The notes: generated from the sequence alone by a model not told the origin. DNA of 64,000 bases from Adhaeribacter_A terreus (GCF_042657365.1 NZ_JBHSKT010000001.1:1-64000); one strand, 5' to 3'. Positions 33,899 to 43,370 are shown, counted from the stretch's first letter. Translations and numbers: made by a program.

Positions 33899-33941
33899 GT
33901 TGGGAAGTTCAGATCATTGCCGTCTGCTTCAACCTAACGGA

Positions 33942-34682
33942 CTAAATAATATTGAATTTCGCCATTAATTCTTTGCGGAATGATTTGCCAATAGGAATTG
34001 ATTTTTCGGTGATAATAAGCGAGTTTTCCTCGAAAGCATCTACTTTTTCCAGGTTCACGATGTAGGAACGGTGCGTGCGCACAAAGTTTTTTTGCGGCAG
34101 TTTGTTCTCCATTTCTTTCAGCGTAGAGCTGATTAAATACTTGTGTCCCGGCGTAATAATGAAAGAATAATTGTCGTAAGCTTCTACCCACAAAATGTCT
34201 TTCAGCGCAATTTTCACCATGCGGTGCTTTACTTTTACAAATAAATATTCGTTCGTAAAAGCGCTTTCAGCAACCGGAGTGGGCGTTTTTGGTTCTACCC
34301 GTTCTTTATCGCGGTTGTGTTTATAAAGCGCAATTTCTATAGCCGAACGCAGGTCTTTGTCGTCGAATGGTTTTACAATAAAGCCGTAAGGTTCGGTGGT
34401 TTTGGCCCGGTCTATAGTAGCTTTATCGGCGTAAGCAGTCAGAAAAATGAAAGGCAGATCAAATTCCTGTTTGATCTGGGCCGCTAATTCTACGCCATCA
34501 ATATCGCCTTTCAGGTGAATATCAAGTAAAAGCAAATCGGGCTGCGTTTCGCGGATAATTTCCATCAAATGGTCGCCGGAGTCTATTGCACAGATATTAT
34601 AACCCAGCTCTTCGAGGCACGAGGCAATGTCTTCAGCAATAATTATTTCGTCTTCAGCAATAAGGATTTTCGGTGTAGCCAT
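33942..34682 (-). CDS. LytTR-family response regulator
   Basis: This 246-residue regulator has a receiver domain (residues 5-120) with the acidic pair E10-D11, the phospho-acceptor Asp 54 in LLLLDIHLKG, and the Lys of VKPFDD. The C-terminal LytTR DNA-binding domain (about residues 147-246) shows ILWVEAYDNYSFI and FVRTHRSYIVNLEKVD. It lies 14 bases after the sensor kinase gene on the same strand and is its obvious partner. It should act as a transcription factor. Confidence 0.95.
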   Translation of the reverse strand: MATPKILIAEDEIIIAEDIASCLEELGYNICAIDSGDHLMEIIRETQPDLLLLDIHLKGDIDGVELAAQIKQEFDLPFIFLTAYADKATIDRAKTTEPYGFIVKPFDDKDLRSAIEIALYKHNRDKERVEPKTPTPVAESAFTNEYLFVKVKHRMVKIALKDILWVEAYDNYSFIITPGHKYLISSTLKEMENKLPQKNFVRTHRSYIVNLEKVDAFEENSLIITEKSIPIGKSFRKELMAKFNII

Positions 34683-34696
34683 TTTTCCAAATTCAT

Positions 34697-37696
34697 TTAT
34701 TGTGGTAAGATAACAAATTGAAGCCGGATTTGCGTACCGCCTTCAGAATAAAATTTTAAGGTACCGTGTAGTTTTTTAATTAACGAACTAACCAGCTGCA
34801 ATCCGAAACTCGTAGCCATTTTCTCTTCGAAGTTATCTGGAAGGCCGGTGCCATCGTCGCTGATCGTGAGCGTATAATCCGTTTCAGTTACGCGCAGCAG
34901 TTCTATCAGTAAGGTTCCTTTACGCTGATCAGGAAATGCGTATTTTAACGTATTAGAAACCAATTCGTTTACGATGAGGCCCAGGGTTAAAGCGGTATCA
35001 ATATCGAGGTACAAAGTCGGGATGTCGAATTCGAGCCGCACGTGGTCTTCGCGAATGCCATAAGAAGCAAAAAGGCTGCGGCAAAGCGTTTGTACATATT
35101 CCGAAAGATCTATAGATGCAAGTTCTTCGCGCTGGTAAAGCCGCATGTGCAGCATCGAAATAGATTTGATCCGGTCTTTAATATCGCGCAGCGTTTCTAA
35201 AGCCGCCGGGTCGGTCAGGTGCCGCGACTGCAGGTTCAATAAGCTGGTAATAATTTGCAGGTTGTTTTTTACCCGGTGGTGAACTTCTTTCAGTAAGATC
35301 TCTTTTTCCAGGTTTTTCTTTTCCAGCATGAGCGTTCGCTGCTTCACATTCTCTTCCAGCAAAGTGTTAAGCCTGCGCAGGTTGCGTTCGCGCCAGCGCA
35401 CCAACCCAAAAGCAAAACCAGCGATCAGTAAAACGGCAATAGCTACAATGCGGTCTTTGCTCCAGAAAGGCGGGGTAATGGTAAATGCATATTCGGTAGT
35501 TTTTTCTACGCACCCGCCGTTCTTAATGCAGGCTTTTACCATAAACTTATAATTGCCCGGCGGCAGGTTAGAATAAGTGGCCACAGTGTTGGTAGAAGGT
35601 TCAGACCATTTTCTGTCGAAACCTTCCAGGCGTGTCATGTACGTTACTAAGTCCGGATTCGTCAGATAGATGCCACGGTATTCAAACGTTATGTGGTTCT
35701 CGTCATAAGGAAGTTTCGGGTTTGCGGGTATGCTAAGTCCATGCATGGAAGTGTAGCCGCGTTCTTTCCAGTTTACAGGTTGCCCGAAAAGTTTCAGTGC
35801 AAAAATGTTGAGTAAAGGCGTTGGCAAGCCAGGTCTTTCGTTTTCAGGCGTGTACCGGATCAACCCGTTCACGGTCCCAATCCACATATTCCCGCCTCTG
35901 CCTTCCGCCAACGCATTGGAACTTACTTCTATCCCCCGGAAGCCGTCGGCGTTTGTAAACCGTTTCATTTGCCCCGCCGGGTTTTTATAATAAGCCTCCA
36001 TATCCAGCCGGTTCAGGCCGCCAATGGTACCTACCCAAAGCTGATTGGCCGAGTCGATGCGCAGGCTGGTAACGGATTCTGAAAGCAGATTACGGTCTTT
36101 TTCAATATGGTCATGCGCGTTTTGCTTCAGATTCGGCGAAACCCGCGCCAGACCATGATCAAAACTCCCAACCCATAAATTGCCTTTGTAGTCTTGCGTA
36201 ATGCTGGTTATTTCCCGGAAGTTCATGGCTGCGACCTGCGGATGACGCCGGAAAGTGCCGTCTTTAAAAAGGTAAACGCCAGATTTCGTACCGGCCCAGA
36301 GTTGATTGTCTTTATCTTTGAAGAGGCAGTTAATATGATTGTCTTTCGGGCTGCCGTATATTTTATAATTCCGGAACCGATTATTTTCCAGCAGTGAAAG
36401 GCCTTCGTTTGTTGCAATCCAGATGCGGTTATCAGTTTCGGGTAGAATAAAATTGGCAATGTTGAAGATCAGCCCATCTTTGAACGAATACTTGGTGAAG
36501 GCTGTACCATCGAAGCGGGCAACGCCGTGGTTGGTTGCAAACCACATGGCACCGCCGGGCGCTTTCGTAATGTGGTTTACGATGTTGTTTGGCAGGCCAT
36601 TGGCGGTGGTGTACCACTTAAAAGTATCGCCGGTGCGTACACCCACGCCGCCATCAAAAGTACCGATCCATAAGTTGCCCTGCGCATTGTGCGCCAAAGC
36701 CCTGATATTTTTGTTTTTTACGCCTTCGGGCTCTAAATAATAAGTGAAACAGGAAGGCGTATACCGTTGCAAACCATTGTTCAGCGCGCCAAGCCATAAA
36801 TTTCCTTCCCGATCGTGAAGCAGGCTATGAATGTAATTGCAGACTAAACCGTTTTTGGTGGTCAGGCGGGTCATTTTCTTCCCATCGAAACTCACCAGGC
36901 CGCCGCCATCCATACCCATCCAGAGTTTGCCATCAGCATCTTCGGTAATAGCCATGGTGCGGTCCAGATTCTTATCGCCGTCTGTTCTGTACGGTGTGAA
37001 TTTTTTACCGTCGAATTTGCTGAAGCCGCCATATGCTCCAAACCAGAGGGTGCCGTTGCGGCTTTCGAAGATCGAATAAATAATGTTGTTCCTTAAACCG
37101 TTTTCTGCAAGGAAATGCTCGGTTTTTTTACCATTGTACCGGTAAACGCCTTCGCCTAAAGTAGCCAGCCACAAATTGTTGTTGCGGTCAACGTGAATGC
37201 GCCAGAATTTTTTTGCCGGAACGCCGGTGCTGGCGGGCAGTGGTTTAAAGCGGTTACCTTCCAGGAAATAAATGCCTTTTGCGGTAGCTACATATAACCG
37301 GCCATCTTTGTCTTCGGTAATACTGCTGATGCCGCCTTCGGGTAAGCCGCTTGCTTTGCCATAGGCGGTAAATTTGCTAAAACCCGATAAACGATTGAGG
37401 CCGTCGGCGTATGTGCCGATCCAGGTTGCGCCTTTGTGGGTCTGGTAAATGCAACTGATTCTGGTGCTGCTTAAACCGTGTTCCTTCGTGAAATTTGTAA
37501 ACCGCAGCCCGTCGAAAGTAGATAAACCACCCGCAGTACCGATCCACATAAAACCCCAGTGACCTTGTACCATGCTGGTAACGTCGGTTTGTGGCAAGCC
37601 ATCTTCCGGGGTCCAGGTTTTTAAATTGTATTGTTGTGCCGATAAAAAATTTACCGATGACCAGACCAACAATAATGTGAGAAGAAAAGCGCGCAT
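34697..37696 (-). CDS. Reg_prop propeller sensor histidine kinase (HisKA_2 type)
   Basis: This 999-residue membrane sensor has a signal peptide (MRAFLLTLLLVWSSVNFLSAQ). About 14 two-component-regulator propeller repeats follow (W.GT..GL..F), forming a double periplasmic propeller. Next come a Y_Y_Y domain (about residues 680-740, NLPPGNYKFMVKAC), one transmembrane helix (about 745-765), a HisKA_2 dimerisation domain and an ATPase domain. The phospho-acceptor is His 807 in EVHHRVKNN, and the N box is NELVSNTLKYAF. It differs from hybrid SusR-type sensors because the receiver and DNA-binding parts are on the separate LytTR gene. Confidence 0.94.
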   Translation of the reverse strand: MRAFLLTLLLVWSSVNFLSAQQYNLKTWTPEDGLPQTDVTSMVQGHWGFMWIGTAGGLSTFDGLRFTNFTKEHGLSSTRISCIYQTHKGATWIGTYADGLNRLSGFSKFTAYGKASGLPEGGISSITEDKDGRLYVATAKGIYFLEGNRFKPLPASTGVPAKKFWRIHVDRNNNLWLATLGEGVYRYNGKKTEHFLAENGLRNNIIYSIFESRNGTLWFGAYGGFSKFDGKKFTPYRTDGDKNLDRTMAITEDADGKLWMGMDGGGLVSFDGKKMTRLTTKNGLVCNYIHSLLHDREGNLWLGALNNGLQRYTPSCFTYYLEPEGVKNKNIRALAHNAQGNLWIGTFDGGVGVRTGDTFKWYTTANGLPNNIVNHITKAPGGAMWFATNHGVARFDGTAFTKYSFKDGLIFNIANFILPETDNRIWIATNEGLSLLENNRFRNYKIYGSPKDNHINCLFKDKDNQLWAGTKSGVYLFKDGTFRRHPQVAAMNFREITSITQDYKGNLWVGSFDHGLARVSPNLKQNAHDHIEKDRNLLSESVTSLRIDSANQLWVGTIGGLNRLDMEAYYKNPAGQMKRFTNADGFRGIEVSSNALAEGRGGNMWIGTVNGLIRYTPENERPGLPTPLLNIFALKLFGQPVNWKERGYTSMHGLSIPANPKLPYDENHITFEYRGIYLTNPDLVTYMTRLEGFDRKWSEPSTNTVATYSNLPPGNYKFMVKACIKNGGCVEKTTEYAFTITPPFWSKDRIVAIAVLLIAGFAFGLVRWRERNLRRLNTLLEENVKQRTLMLEKKNLEKEILLKEVHHRVKNNLQIITSLLNLQSRHLTDPAALETLRDIKDRIKSISMLHMRLYQREELASIDLSEYVQTLCRSLFASYGIREDHVRLEFDIPTLYLDIDTALTLGLIVNELVSNTLKYAFPDQRKGTLLIELLRVTETDYTLTISDDGTGLPDNFEEKMATSFGLQLVSSLIKKLHGTLKFYSEGGTQIRLQFVILPQ

Positions 37697-37836
37697 GTTC
37701 TTCAGGCTGAGTTCTGCCTGTACTTTAAACCAGATTAAATATAGTGCTTTTTGTTTTCAGCAAACAACGCAACAACTTAAAACTGGTAAATGCAGCTTAT
37801 TATTGGGTGAATGTTTTCGAAAAGTTCAGAAACCCG

Positions 37837-37866
37837 CAGTTTTTTAGTTGAAAATCATAGCGTTTC
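37837..37866 (-). repeat. 30-bp dispersed motif, copy
   Basis: On the minus strand: GAAACGCTATGATTTT start, TAAAAAACTG end. It lies between the kinase gene and the GT4 gene. Confidence 0.75.
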
Positions 37867-37883
37867 CGGTGCAATTTCTGGGG

Positions 37884-38978
37884 TTAATTTTCGGCCATCA
37901 CCTGCCGGTAAATCTCTAAAGTGCGCTTTGCCGTGTTTTCTTTCCGGAAATTCTGCAGAAAACGATAGGCTTGTTCGGTTAAAATCTGCCGTAATTCTTT
38001 ATCAGCTAAAACCCGTTGTACCTGGCGGGCCAGTTGCTTGGTATCGTAAACGTTGGCCAGTAAACCGGTCTCGCTTTCTTTCACAATTTCGGGAATGCCA
38101 CCGCCGCGCGTAGCCACTACCGGCACGCGACACGCAAAAGCATCTAAAATAGTAGTGCCTAATCCTTCGGTTTGCGAAGTAATTAAAAATACATCCAGCT
38201 CCGGCAGAATCTCAGGCACATCTTTTCGGAAACCAGTGAAAATTATATGATCCTGTAAATTTTTCTGTTTTACAAACGCTTCAATTTCAGAACGCATCGG
38301 ACCATCGCCGATTATAAAGAATTTTGCGTTCAGACCTTTTTTCAGCAACAATTCGGCCGTGTTCACAAACGTGAAATAATCTTTCTGCTCCGCAATGGCC
38401 GAAATGTTGCCTACTATCAGCTGGTTTTCTGGCAGGTTAAATTCTTTGTGCAGCTTGCCGGTATTTTTGCTGTTTTCGAAACGGTTCAGGTCAATGCCAC
38501 TGTGCACGGTAACGCAAATTTCCGGATGTTTAAGCGAAGGCATGGTAATTTCCCGGATCTTTTCCGAAACGCAGATAACCCGTTTTACGCCTTTATAATT
38601 GTATTTGAACTTCGAAAGCAGGTTTTTCTTTACCGGAAAATCGACACGGCGGCTTAAAATAATGGGTGGTTTATTGCCTAAAACAGAAGCCCAAACGCTT
38701 AATCCGTGCGAATGCGAACTGTGCGCATGTACCAGGTCAATTTTATTTTCCTGGCAATATTTTTTCAGTTGTGAAGCGGTGTAAAGATCAAATTCATTCG
38801 CAAAAGGCAAAACAATGTGCGGCAGGTTTTTCTTCTGGCAATATGTTTCGAAAGGTGTGTTTTTCCGGCACGCAACGTAGCAATTCACACCGTTTTTCCG
38901 GAGCTCTTCTATTAAATAAGCAATTTGCTGTTCGCCGCCGCGCCAGGTTTTTTCCGAACTTAAATGCAGAATATTCAT
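37884..38978 (-). CDS. Glycosyltransferase family 4
   Basis: The frame is open from 39062, but the Met at 38978 gives the usual start MNILHLSSEKTWRGGEQQ, so the protein has 364 residues. It has a GT-B fold. The N-terminal domain carries the glycine-rich acceptor loop WRGGEQQ. The C-terminal domain has VHSGIDLNRF, IIGDGPMRSEIE and the donor-binding E-x7-E in SQTEGLGTTILDAFAC. The likely role is in LPS or surface glycan assembly, given its neighbours GT2 and O-antigen ligase. The sugar is unknown. Confidence 0.92.
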   Translation of the reverse strand: MNILHLSSEKTWRGGEQQIAYLIEELRKNGVNCYVACRKNTPFETYCQKKNLPHIVLPFANEFDLYTASQLKKYCQENKIDLVHAHSSHSHGLSVWASVLGNKPPIILSRRVDFPVKKNLLSKFKYNYKGVKRVICVSEKIREITMPSLKHPEICVTVHSGIDLNRFENSKNTGKLHKEFNLPENQLIVGNISAIAEQKDYFTFVNTAELLLKKGLNAKFFIIGDGPMRSEIEAFVKQKNLQDHIIFTGFRKDVPEILPELDVFLITSQTEGLGTTILDAFACRVPVVATRGGGIPEIVKESETGLLANVYDTKQLARQVQRVLADKELRQILTEQAYRFLQNFRKENTAKRTLEIYRQVMAEN

Positions 38979-38982
38979 TAGA

Positions 38983-39012
38983 AAAACGGTAGGAAATTGG
39001 GTGAAAAAAGTC
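38983..39012 (+). repeat. 30-bp dispersed motif, copy
   Basis: AAAACGGTAGGAAATT start, TGAAAAAAGTC end. It occupies the short gap between the GT4 and GT2 genes, on the strand opposite to them. Confidence 0.8.
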
Positions 39013-39018
39013 GGAAGC

Positions 39019-39786
39019 CTATTTGTTTTTTGCCTGCTGAAAAAGCTCAGCCGCTTTGGCATATTTTAAATAAACCGCCATCGCCGAAATTTTACAAATA
39101 GTGTAGCCATAAAAACCATCCAGGAAACCGCGCTTAATCACGTAGCTCAGGAAAAATTTAAGCGATGGTTTCAGGAATAATTGGTAAGCCGTAGGGTTTT
39201 TGCCTTTGTTAAAAAGCTGTTGCGCCCCGATGGAAGTGAATTTATTTACCTGTTCCACGTGCTGCGTAATGGTATAGAACGAATAATGCAGCAAGTCGCC
39301 GGAAAGATATTTTACGGTTGTGTTCGGTTCCAGAATAAATTTATCGTGCGGATTGGTGCCGCCCCAGGCGCCTTTGCGGCTGTCCCATAAACGTAGTTTG
39401 CGATCCGGGTACCAGCCTGAATGTTTGATCCACTGGCCACAGTAATTCGTAAGCCGGTTCAGAAAATAACCATCGGCCTGCCAGTCATTTTTCACTGCTT
39501 TTATCGTTTCGATCAGTTCCGGACTCAAGGCTTCGTCGGCATCTAAAGAAAGAATGTGCGGGTAAGCAGCTTGCGTAATGGCGAAATTTTTCTGCTCGAT
39601 ATGGCCTGCAAATGCGTGCTGCACAAATTTTACGTTCAGTTCACGGCAGATTTCTTCCGTCCGGTCTTTCGAAAAAGAATCTACCACCATTACTTCGTCG
39701 GCAATTTCGCGCACCGAATTTACGCAGCGCGCAATATTTTTTTCTTCGTTGAAAGTAATGATGACGACTGAAAGTTTAACCTGCAT
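39019..39786 (-). CDS. Glycosyltransferase family 2 (WaaE/KdtX-like)
   Basis: This GT-A protein of 255 residues (the Met at 39786 is preferred to 39795) opens with KLSVVIITFNEEKNIARCV. It has the metal-binding DADE in ILSLDADEALSPE, and the SGWYPDRKLRLWDSRKGAWGG segment typical of the WaaE/KdtX group that adds sugars to lipid A core. It is cytosolic and membrane-associated. It lies between the GT4 and the O-antigen ligase genes on one strand, so a joint role in LPS core or O-chain assembly is likely. Confidence 0.92.
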   Translation of the reverse strand: MQVKLSVVIITFNEEKNIARCVNSVREIADEVMVVDSFSKDRTEEICRELNVKFVQHAFAGHIEQKNFAITQAAYPHILSLDADEALSPELIETIKAVKNDWQADGYFLNRLTNYCGQWIKHSGWYPDRKLRLWDSRKGAWGGTNPHDKFILEPNTTVKYLSGDLLHYSFYTITQHVEQVNKFTSIGAQQLFNKGKNPTAYQLFLKPSLKFFLSYVIKRGFLDGFYGYTICKISAMAVYLKYAKAAELFQQAKNK

Positions 39787-39815
39787 GGCAAGCAAAAAAT
39801 AATTGATAATTAAAA

Positions 39816-41117
39816 TTATAGAACCGGCTGCGCTTCCGGATTATATTTTTGTAACCCGATAAACGCCATAAACGTGCAGAAAAGCATGCTGTCTACCTGC
39901 GTGGCCAAAACCGTATCGGGCAGCATATTTACCAGGTAAAAAAACAGGAAAGCTAGTCCGTAGAAATATAGCTGCCCGCGACCGCGCAAACTTAAAAGCC
40001 AGTAAACCAGCACCGCCAGAAAAATGAGTAACCCGAAAATGCCGGTCATGCCCCAGTAAAGCAAATATTGGTTGTGCGTATTCAGTTCCATTTCCGGGTT
40101 ATTGGCGGTATAAGCTTTTTTGAGTTCCGGGTGAAAATCGCCGGTACCAACGCCTATTACTGGGTTCTGCTGTACCACCTGCCACATATTCTTATAAGAA
40201 ACCAACCGCCGCAGCGTGGTAAAATGCTCGTAATCGTATTGTTTGTATTGCTGGTTTTCGAGCAGACCAATTTCCCATTTGGTCTGGTAAAAACGTTCCT
40301 GCACCGGTTTCAGCGTTTTAAAACTTAAATAGGGAATTCCTGCAAAAACCAACAATCCGGCAAGAACTAAAATGCTTATGCCTGCACTTTTGCCCCAGCG
40401 CTTTTCAAGCTTCGGAAATAAAATATTTACAGCAATGGCCAGGGCGTAAACCAGCAAACTTACAAACAATGCCAGCTGCGCGCCACGTCCGCCTAAAATG
40501 AGCATGGTAAAAAACAGTAGGGGTAAGGCCGCAAAAAGTGCTTTCCGTTTATAATTTACCAGCCATAAATAAATGCTGCTGATAATAGCTACGGCCGTAA
40601 TGCTGCTGAATTGTAAACGATCTATAAAAGGCGAATACAAACCAAAAGCCGCGCGGTGAATATTTTCCGGGTAAGGCAGCATCAGTTTGGTGGAATTAGC
40701 CATATTCCGCACGGTTTCTTCGGGTAATATATAAAGCAGTACAATGAATGTGCAGGCTGCGCAGGTGGCCAGCACAAAAGCCAGCAAAAGTTTTCGGAAG
40801 TTTTCCTGCAAAAGCCGGGCATGCAGCAGAAATAAAACCGGAATAATTAAAAAACGGTGCTGATGTTTTAAAATCTTCCAGCCGTTTTGCAGATCTTCCG
40901 TATACAACATTCCTAAAACCAATATTCCGAAGATAAGCGTGAGCAAAGCCACGTTTTTGTAACGCAAAACGCTATGCTTTAAGCCCGAAAAAGTGCCCGG
41001 CCAGAACGAAAGCACGACCAATGCCACTTCGGCTACGTTGGCAAACGCTTTAAAAAGCGGCAACGAGCAGAAATAAAAGAACCAGGCAAAAAGCAGTAAA
41101 CGGTTTTTAAGCGGCAT
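39816..41117 (-). CDS. O-antigen ligase / polymerase-like membrane protein
   Basis: This 433-residue protein has about ten to twelve predicted transmembrane helices. It has the Wzy_C (O-antigen ligase) domain with the large periplasmic loop carrying NPVIGVGTGDFHPELKKAY and NTHNQYLLYWGMTG. The conserved Arg and His of WaaL-type enzymes are plausible in these segments. It would join O-antigen or another glycan to lipid A core. It is the first gene of the glycan operon with the GT2 and GT4 genes. One dispersed-motif copy lies in its coding sequence (40966-40995). Confidence 0.9.
   Translation of the reverse strand: MPLKNRLLLFAWFFYFCSLPLFKAFANVAEVALVVLSFWPGTFSGLKHSVLRYKNVALLTLIFGILVLGMLYTEDLQNGWKILKHQHRFLIIPVLFLLHARLLQENFRKLLLAFVLATCAACTFIVLLYILPEETVRNMANSTKLMLPYPENIHRAAFGLYSPFIDRLQFSSITAVAIISSIYLWLVNYKRKALFAALPLLFFTMLILGGRGAQLALFVSLLVYALAIAVNILFPKLEKRWGKSAGISILVLAGLLVFAGIPYLSFKTLKPVQERFYQTKWEIGLLENQQYKQYDYEHFTTLRRLVSYKNMWQVVQQNPVIGVGTGDFHPELKKAYTANNPEMELNTHNQYLLYWGMTGIFGLLIFLAVLVYWLLSLRGRGQLYFYGLAFLFFYLVNMLPDTVLATQVDSMLFCTFMAFIGLQKYNPEAQPVL
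40966..40995 (+). repeat. 30-bp dispersed motif inside the O-antigen ligase gene
   Basis: AAAACGCTATGCTTTA start, CGAAAAAGTG end; close to consensus. It codes on the minus strand for GTFSGLKHSVL in a loop between the first helices. Confidence 0.75.
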
Positions 41118-41212
41118 TCCCCGAAATATTTATCTTAGGCTATGTAAGTTATTTTTATTTTATTTGCGTATAGTAACTGTTTTCAGGTCTGTAAAAGTAC
41201 AAATTTATTTAG

Positions 41213-41830
41213 ATGAGCGAGGAAAAAGCCAACCAGCTAAGCAAAGAAGAAAAAGACCGCCGCTTCGAAACCGAGCTGATGCCGGTTATCGGGCCGCTGT
41301 ATAACTTTGCTTTCCGCCTTACGCTGGACGAAGACGATGCCAACGACCTAGTGCAGGAAACCTATCTTAAAGCATACCGCTTCTTCGATTATTTCGAACA
41401 AGGAACTAATGCCAAAGCCTGGCTGTTCCGCATCCTGAAGAATTCGTTCATAAACGATTTCCGGAAAAAGAGCAAGCAGCCCGCCAAAGTTGACTACAAC
41501 GAGGTGGAAAGCTATTACAATACCGACGATGTAGAAGGTGAAGGCGAAATGGCGGCAACTTCCGACATGCGTTCGCAGGCAGTTCAGGAATTAATCGGCG
41601 ACGAAGTTGCCGGTGCATTGAACTCTTTACCCGTCGATTTTCGTACTGTAATTATACTCTGCGATCTCGAAGGCTTTACCTACGAAGAAATGGCCAAGAT
41701 CCTCGACATTCCCATCGGAACGGTTCGTTCGCGCTTACACCGCGCCCGTAACTTCCTGAAGGAGAAACTGGAAAAGTATGCCAAAACAATGGGTTACGAT
41801 GCCAATGGCAACCACGATGAAGATGAATAA
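41213..41830 (+). CDS. ECF-type RNA polymerase sigma factor
   Basis: This 205-residue protein has sigma-70 region 2 (YNFAFRLTLDEDDANDLVQETYLKAYRFF, residues about 31-65) and region 4 (ALNSLPVDFRTVIILCDLEGFTYEEMAKILDIPIGTVRSRLHRARN, residues about 137-185). It has no signal and no receptor-coupled features. A zinc anti-sigma gene follows 19 bases later, which suggests control by that protein. Such pairs often answer redox or envelope stress. The genes gmk and nadD follow in the same direction. Confidence 0.96.
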   Translation: MSEEKANQLSKEEKDRRFETELMPVIGPLYNFAFRLTLDEDDANDLVQETYLKAYRFFDYFEQGTNAKAWLFRILKNSFINDFRKKSKQPAKVDYNEVESYYNTDDVEGEGEMAATSDMRSQAVQELIGDEVAGALNSLPVDFRTVIILCDLEGFTYEEMAKILDIPIGTVRSRLHRARNFLKEKLEKYAKTMGYDANGNHDEDE

Positions 41831-41849
41831 ACTTAACTTTTAAACCGAT

Positions 41850-42125
41850 ATGGAGACTACTACTACCGAACTAAAAGGCGACGTAACTGCTGCCAGCGCC
41901 GATTGCGAAAAAGTGATCAGCATTCTGGAAATGATCATCGACGATGAAGCCAGCAGCGACGACCAATCTTATTTTTACAAGCACCTCGAAGACTGCAAAA
42001 GCTGTTTCGAAGCGCATAACCATCAGAAAATGCTCAAGAGCTTTCTGAAGATGAACGTAAAAAGAAAAGATGTGCCGGCTAGTTTGATCTCCACCATCAA
42101 ATCCATCGTTCACGAAACCGCTTAA
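41850..42125 (+). CDS. Zinc-finger anti-sigma factor
   Basis: This 91-residue cytosolic protein has the zf-HC2 (ZAS) pattern: Cys 19, then H45-x3-C49-x2-C52 in KHLEDCKSCFE. It has no transmembrane segment, so it is a soluble ZAS protein, as in the RsrA type. It is expected to bind and hold the ECF sigma factor encoded just upstream, and the cysteine cluster could act as a redox switch. Confidence 0.87.
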   Translation: METTTTELKGDVTAASADCEKVISILEMIIDDEASSDDQSYFYKHLEDCKSCFEAHNHQKMLKSFLKMNVKRKDVPASLISTIKSIVHETA

Positions 42126-42131
42126 CCCTCC

Positions 42132-42716
42132 GTGCAAGGAAAGATCATTATCTTTTCGGCTCCCTCCGGCGCCGGCAAAACCACCATTGTAAAACACCTG
42201 CTCAATATTAATCCGCAGCTGAGTTTCTCCATATCGGCGTGCACGCGTGATAAACGCGGCCGCAACGAAACCCACGGCAAAGATTACTACTTCATCACGC
42301 CCGACGAATTTCGCAAGAAAATTGAAGAAGAGGCTTTTGTAGAGTGGGAAGAAGTGTACGAAGGCGCTTTTTACGGTACTTTAAAATCTGAAATAGAGCG
42401 CATCTGGGCAACCGGCAAGCACGTAATTCTGGATGTGGACGTAAAAGGCGGCCTGGCCATCAAGAATTTTTACAAAGACCGCGCGCTGGCTATTTTCGTA
42501 AAACCGCCTTCGGTAGAAGAACTGGCCAAACGCCTTCAGGCCCGCGCTACCGATTCTGCTTCCAGCATTTCCAGCCGCGTTTTCAAAGCTAAATTCGAAC
42601 TGAGTTTTGAAGACAAATTCGATACCGTTATTGTAAACGACAACCTGGAAAAAGCCTTTTCTGAAGCCGAAAAACTCGTAAATAATTTCCTGAATTCCGA
42701 AGAAACCATTGTATGA
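42132..42716 (+). CDS. gmk: Guanylate kinase
   Basis: This 194-residue enzyme phosphorylates GMP to GDP. It has the P-loop APSGAGKT (residues 10-17), the GMP-binding SACTRDKRGRNETHGKDYYF block and the EWEEVYEGAFYGT segment. It has a GTG start, 6 bases after the anti-sigma stop codon. The next gene, nadD, overlaps its end by 4 bases. Confidence 0.96.
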   Translation: MQGKIIIFSAPSGAGKTTIVKHLLNINPQLSFSISACTRDKRGRNETHGKDYYFITPDEFRKKIEEEAFVEWEEVYEGAFYGTLKSEIERIWATGKHVILDVDVKGGLAIKNFYKDRALAIFVKPPSVEELAKRLQARATDSASSISSRVFKAKFELSFEDKFDTVIVNDNLEKAFSEAEKLVNNFLNSEETIV

Positions 42717-43285
42717 AGGTAGGCTTGCTGTTCGGCTCGTTCAATCCCGTGCACGTAGGTCATTTAATTCTGGCAAATTACATGGCCCAGAATACCGATC
42801 TGAGCCAGGTTTGGTTCGTGGTTTCGCCGCAAAATCCGTTCAAGCCCAGCCACACCCTTTTGCATGAGCAAGACCGCCTGCACATGGTGCGCCTGGCCAT
42901 AGACGATAACCCGCGCCTGAATGCCACCGACATTGAGTTCAATATGCCGCGCCCGAGTTATACCATCGATACGTTGGCATACTTACACCAGCGCTACCCG
43001 AGTTACGAATTCGTACTCATCATGGGCGAAGATAACTTGCCTTCGTTGCCGAAGTGGAAAAACTACGAGCAGCTGATCGGCAACTACGAAATTTACGTGT
43101 ACCCGCGCAGTAAAACTCCGCATACCGAGCTTAAAGAGCACGAAAATGTAAAAATGGTGCCCGCTCCTAATCTCGATCTTTCGGCTACTTTTATCAGAGA
43201 AACTGTGAAAGCCGGAAAATCTATAAAATATTTAGTGCCCGAACCGGTGGAAGATTATATCAAAGCGAAGAAATTCTGGAGTTAG
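42713..43285 (+). CDS. nadD: Nicotinate-nucleotide adenylyltransferase
   Basis: This 190-residue enzyme joins nicotinate mononucleotide with AMP from ATP in NAD synthesis. It has the nucleotidyltransferase motif GSFNPVHVGH (residues 8-17, H14 and H17) and the C-terminal ISxTxxR-like LSATFIRETVKAGK. The ATGA overlap with gmk shows translational coupling. A terminator follows. Confidence 0.96.
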   Translation: MKVGLLFGSFNPVHVGHLILANYMAQNTDLSQVWFVVSPQNPFKPSHTLLHEQDRLHMVRLAIDDNPRLNATDIEFNMPRPSYTIDTLAYLHQRYPSYEFVLIMGEDNLPSLPKWKNYEQLIGNYEIYVYPRSKTPHTELKEHENVKMVPAPNLDLSATFIRETVKAGKSIKYLVPEPVEDYIKAKKFWS

Positions 43286-43306
43286 TAAACTTCTTGGTAA
43301 TATTGG

Positions 43307-43346
43307 AAAAGTAGCGCATGTGTAAAAACGGACGCTACTTTTTTTG
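43307..43346 (+). terminator. Terminator of the sigma-gmk-nadD operon
   Basis: AAAAGTAGCG and CGCTACTTTT pair around a 17-base loop and T7 follows. Confidence 0.88.
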
Positions 43347-43350
43347 CTTT

Positions 43351-43370
43351 AAAACGCTATCGTTTTGTTC
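43351..43370 (+). repeat. 30-bp dispersed motif, partial copy
   Basis: AAAACGCTATCGTTTT is present, but the AAAAAGTC end is missing. Confidence 0.5.
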
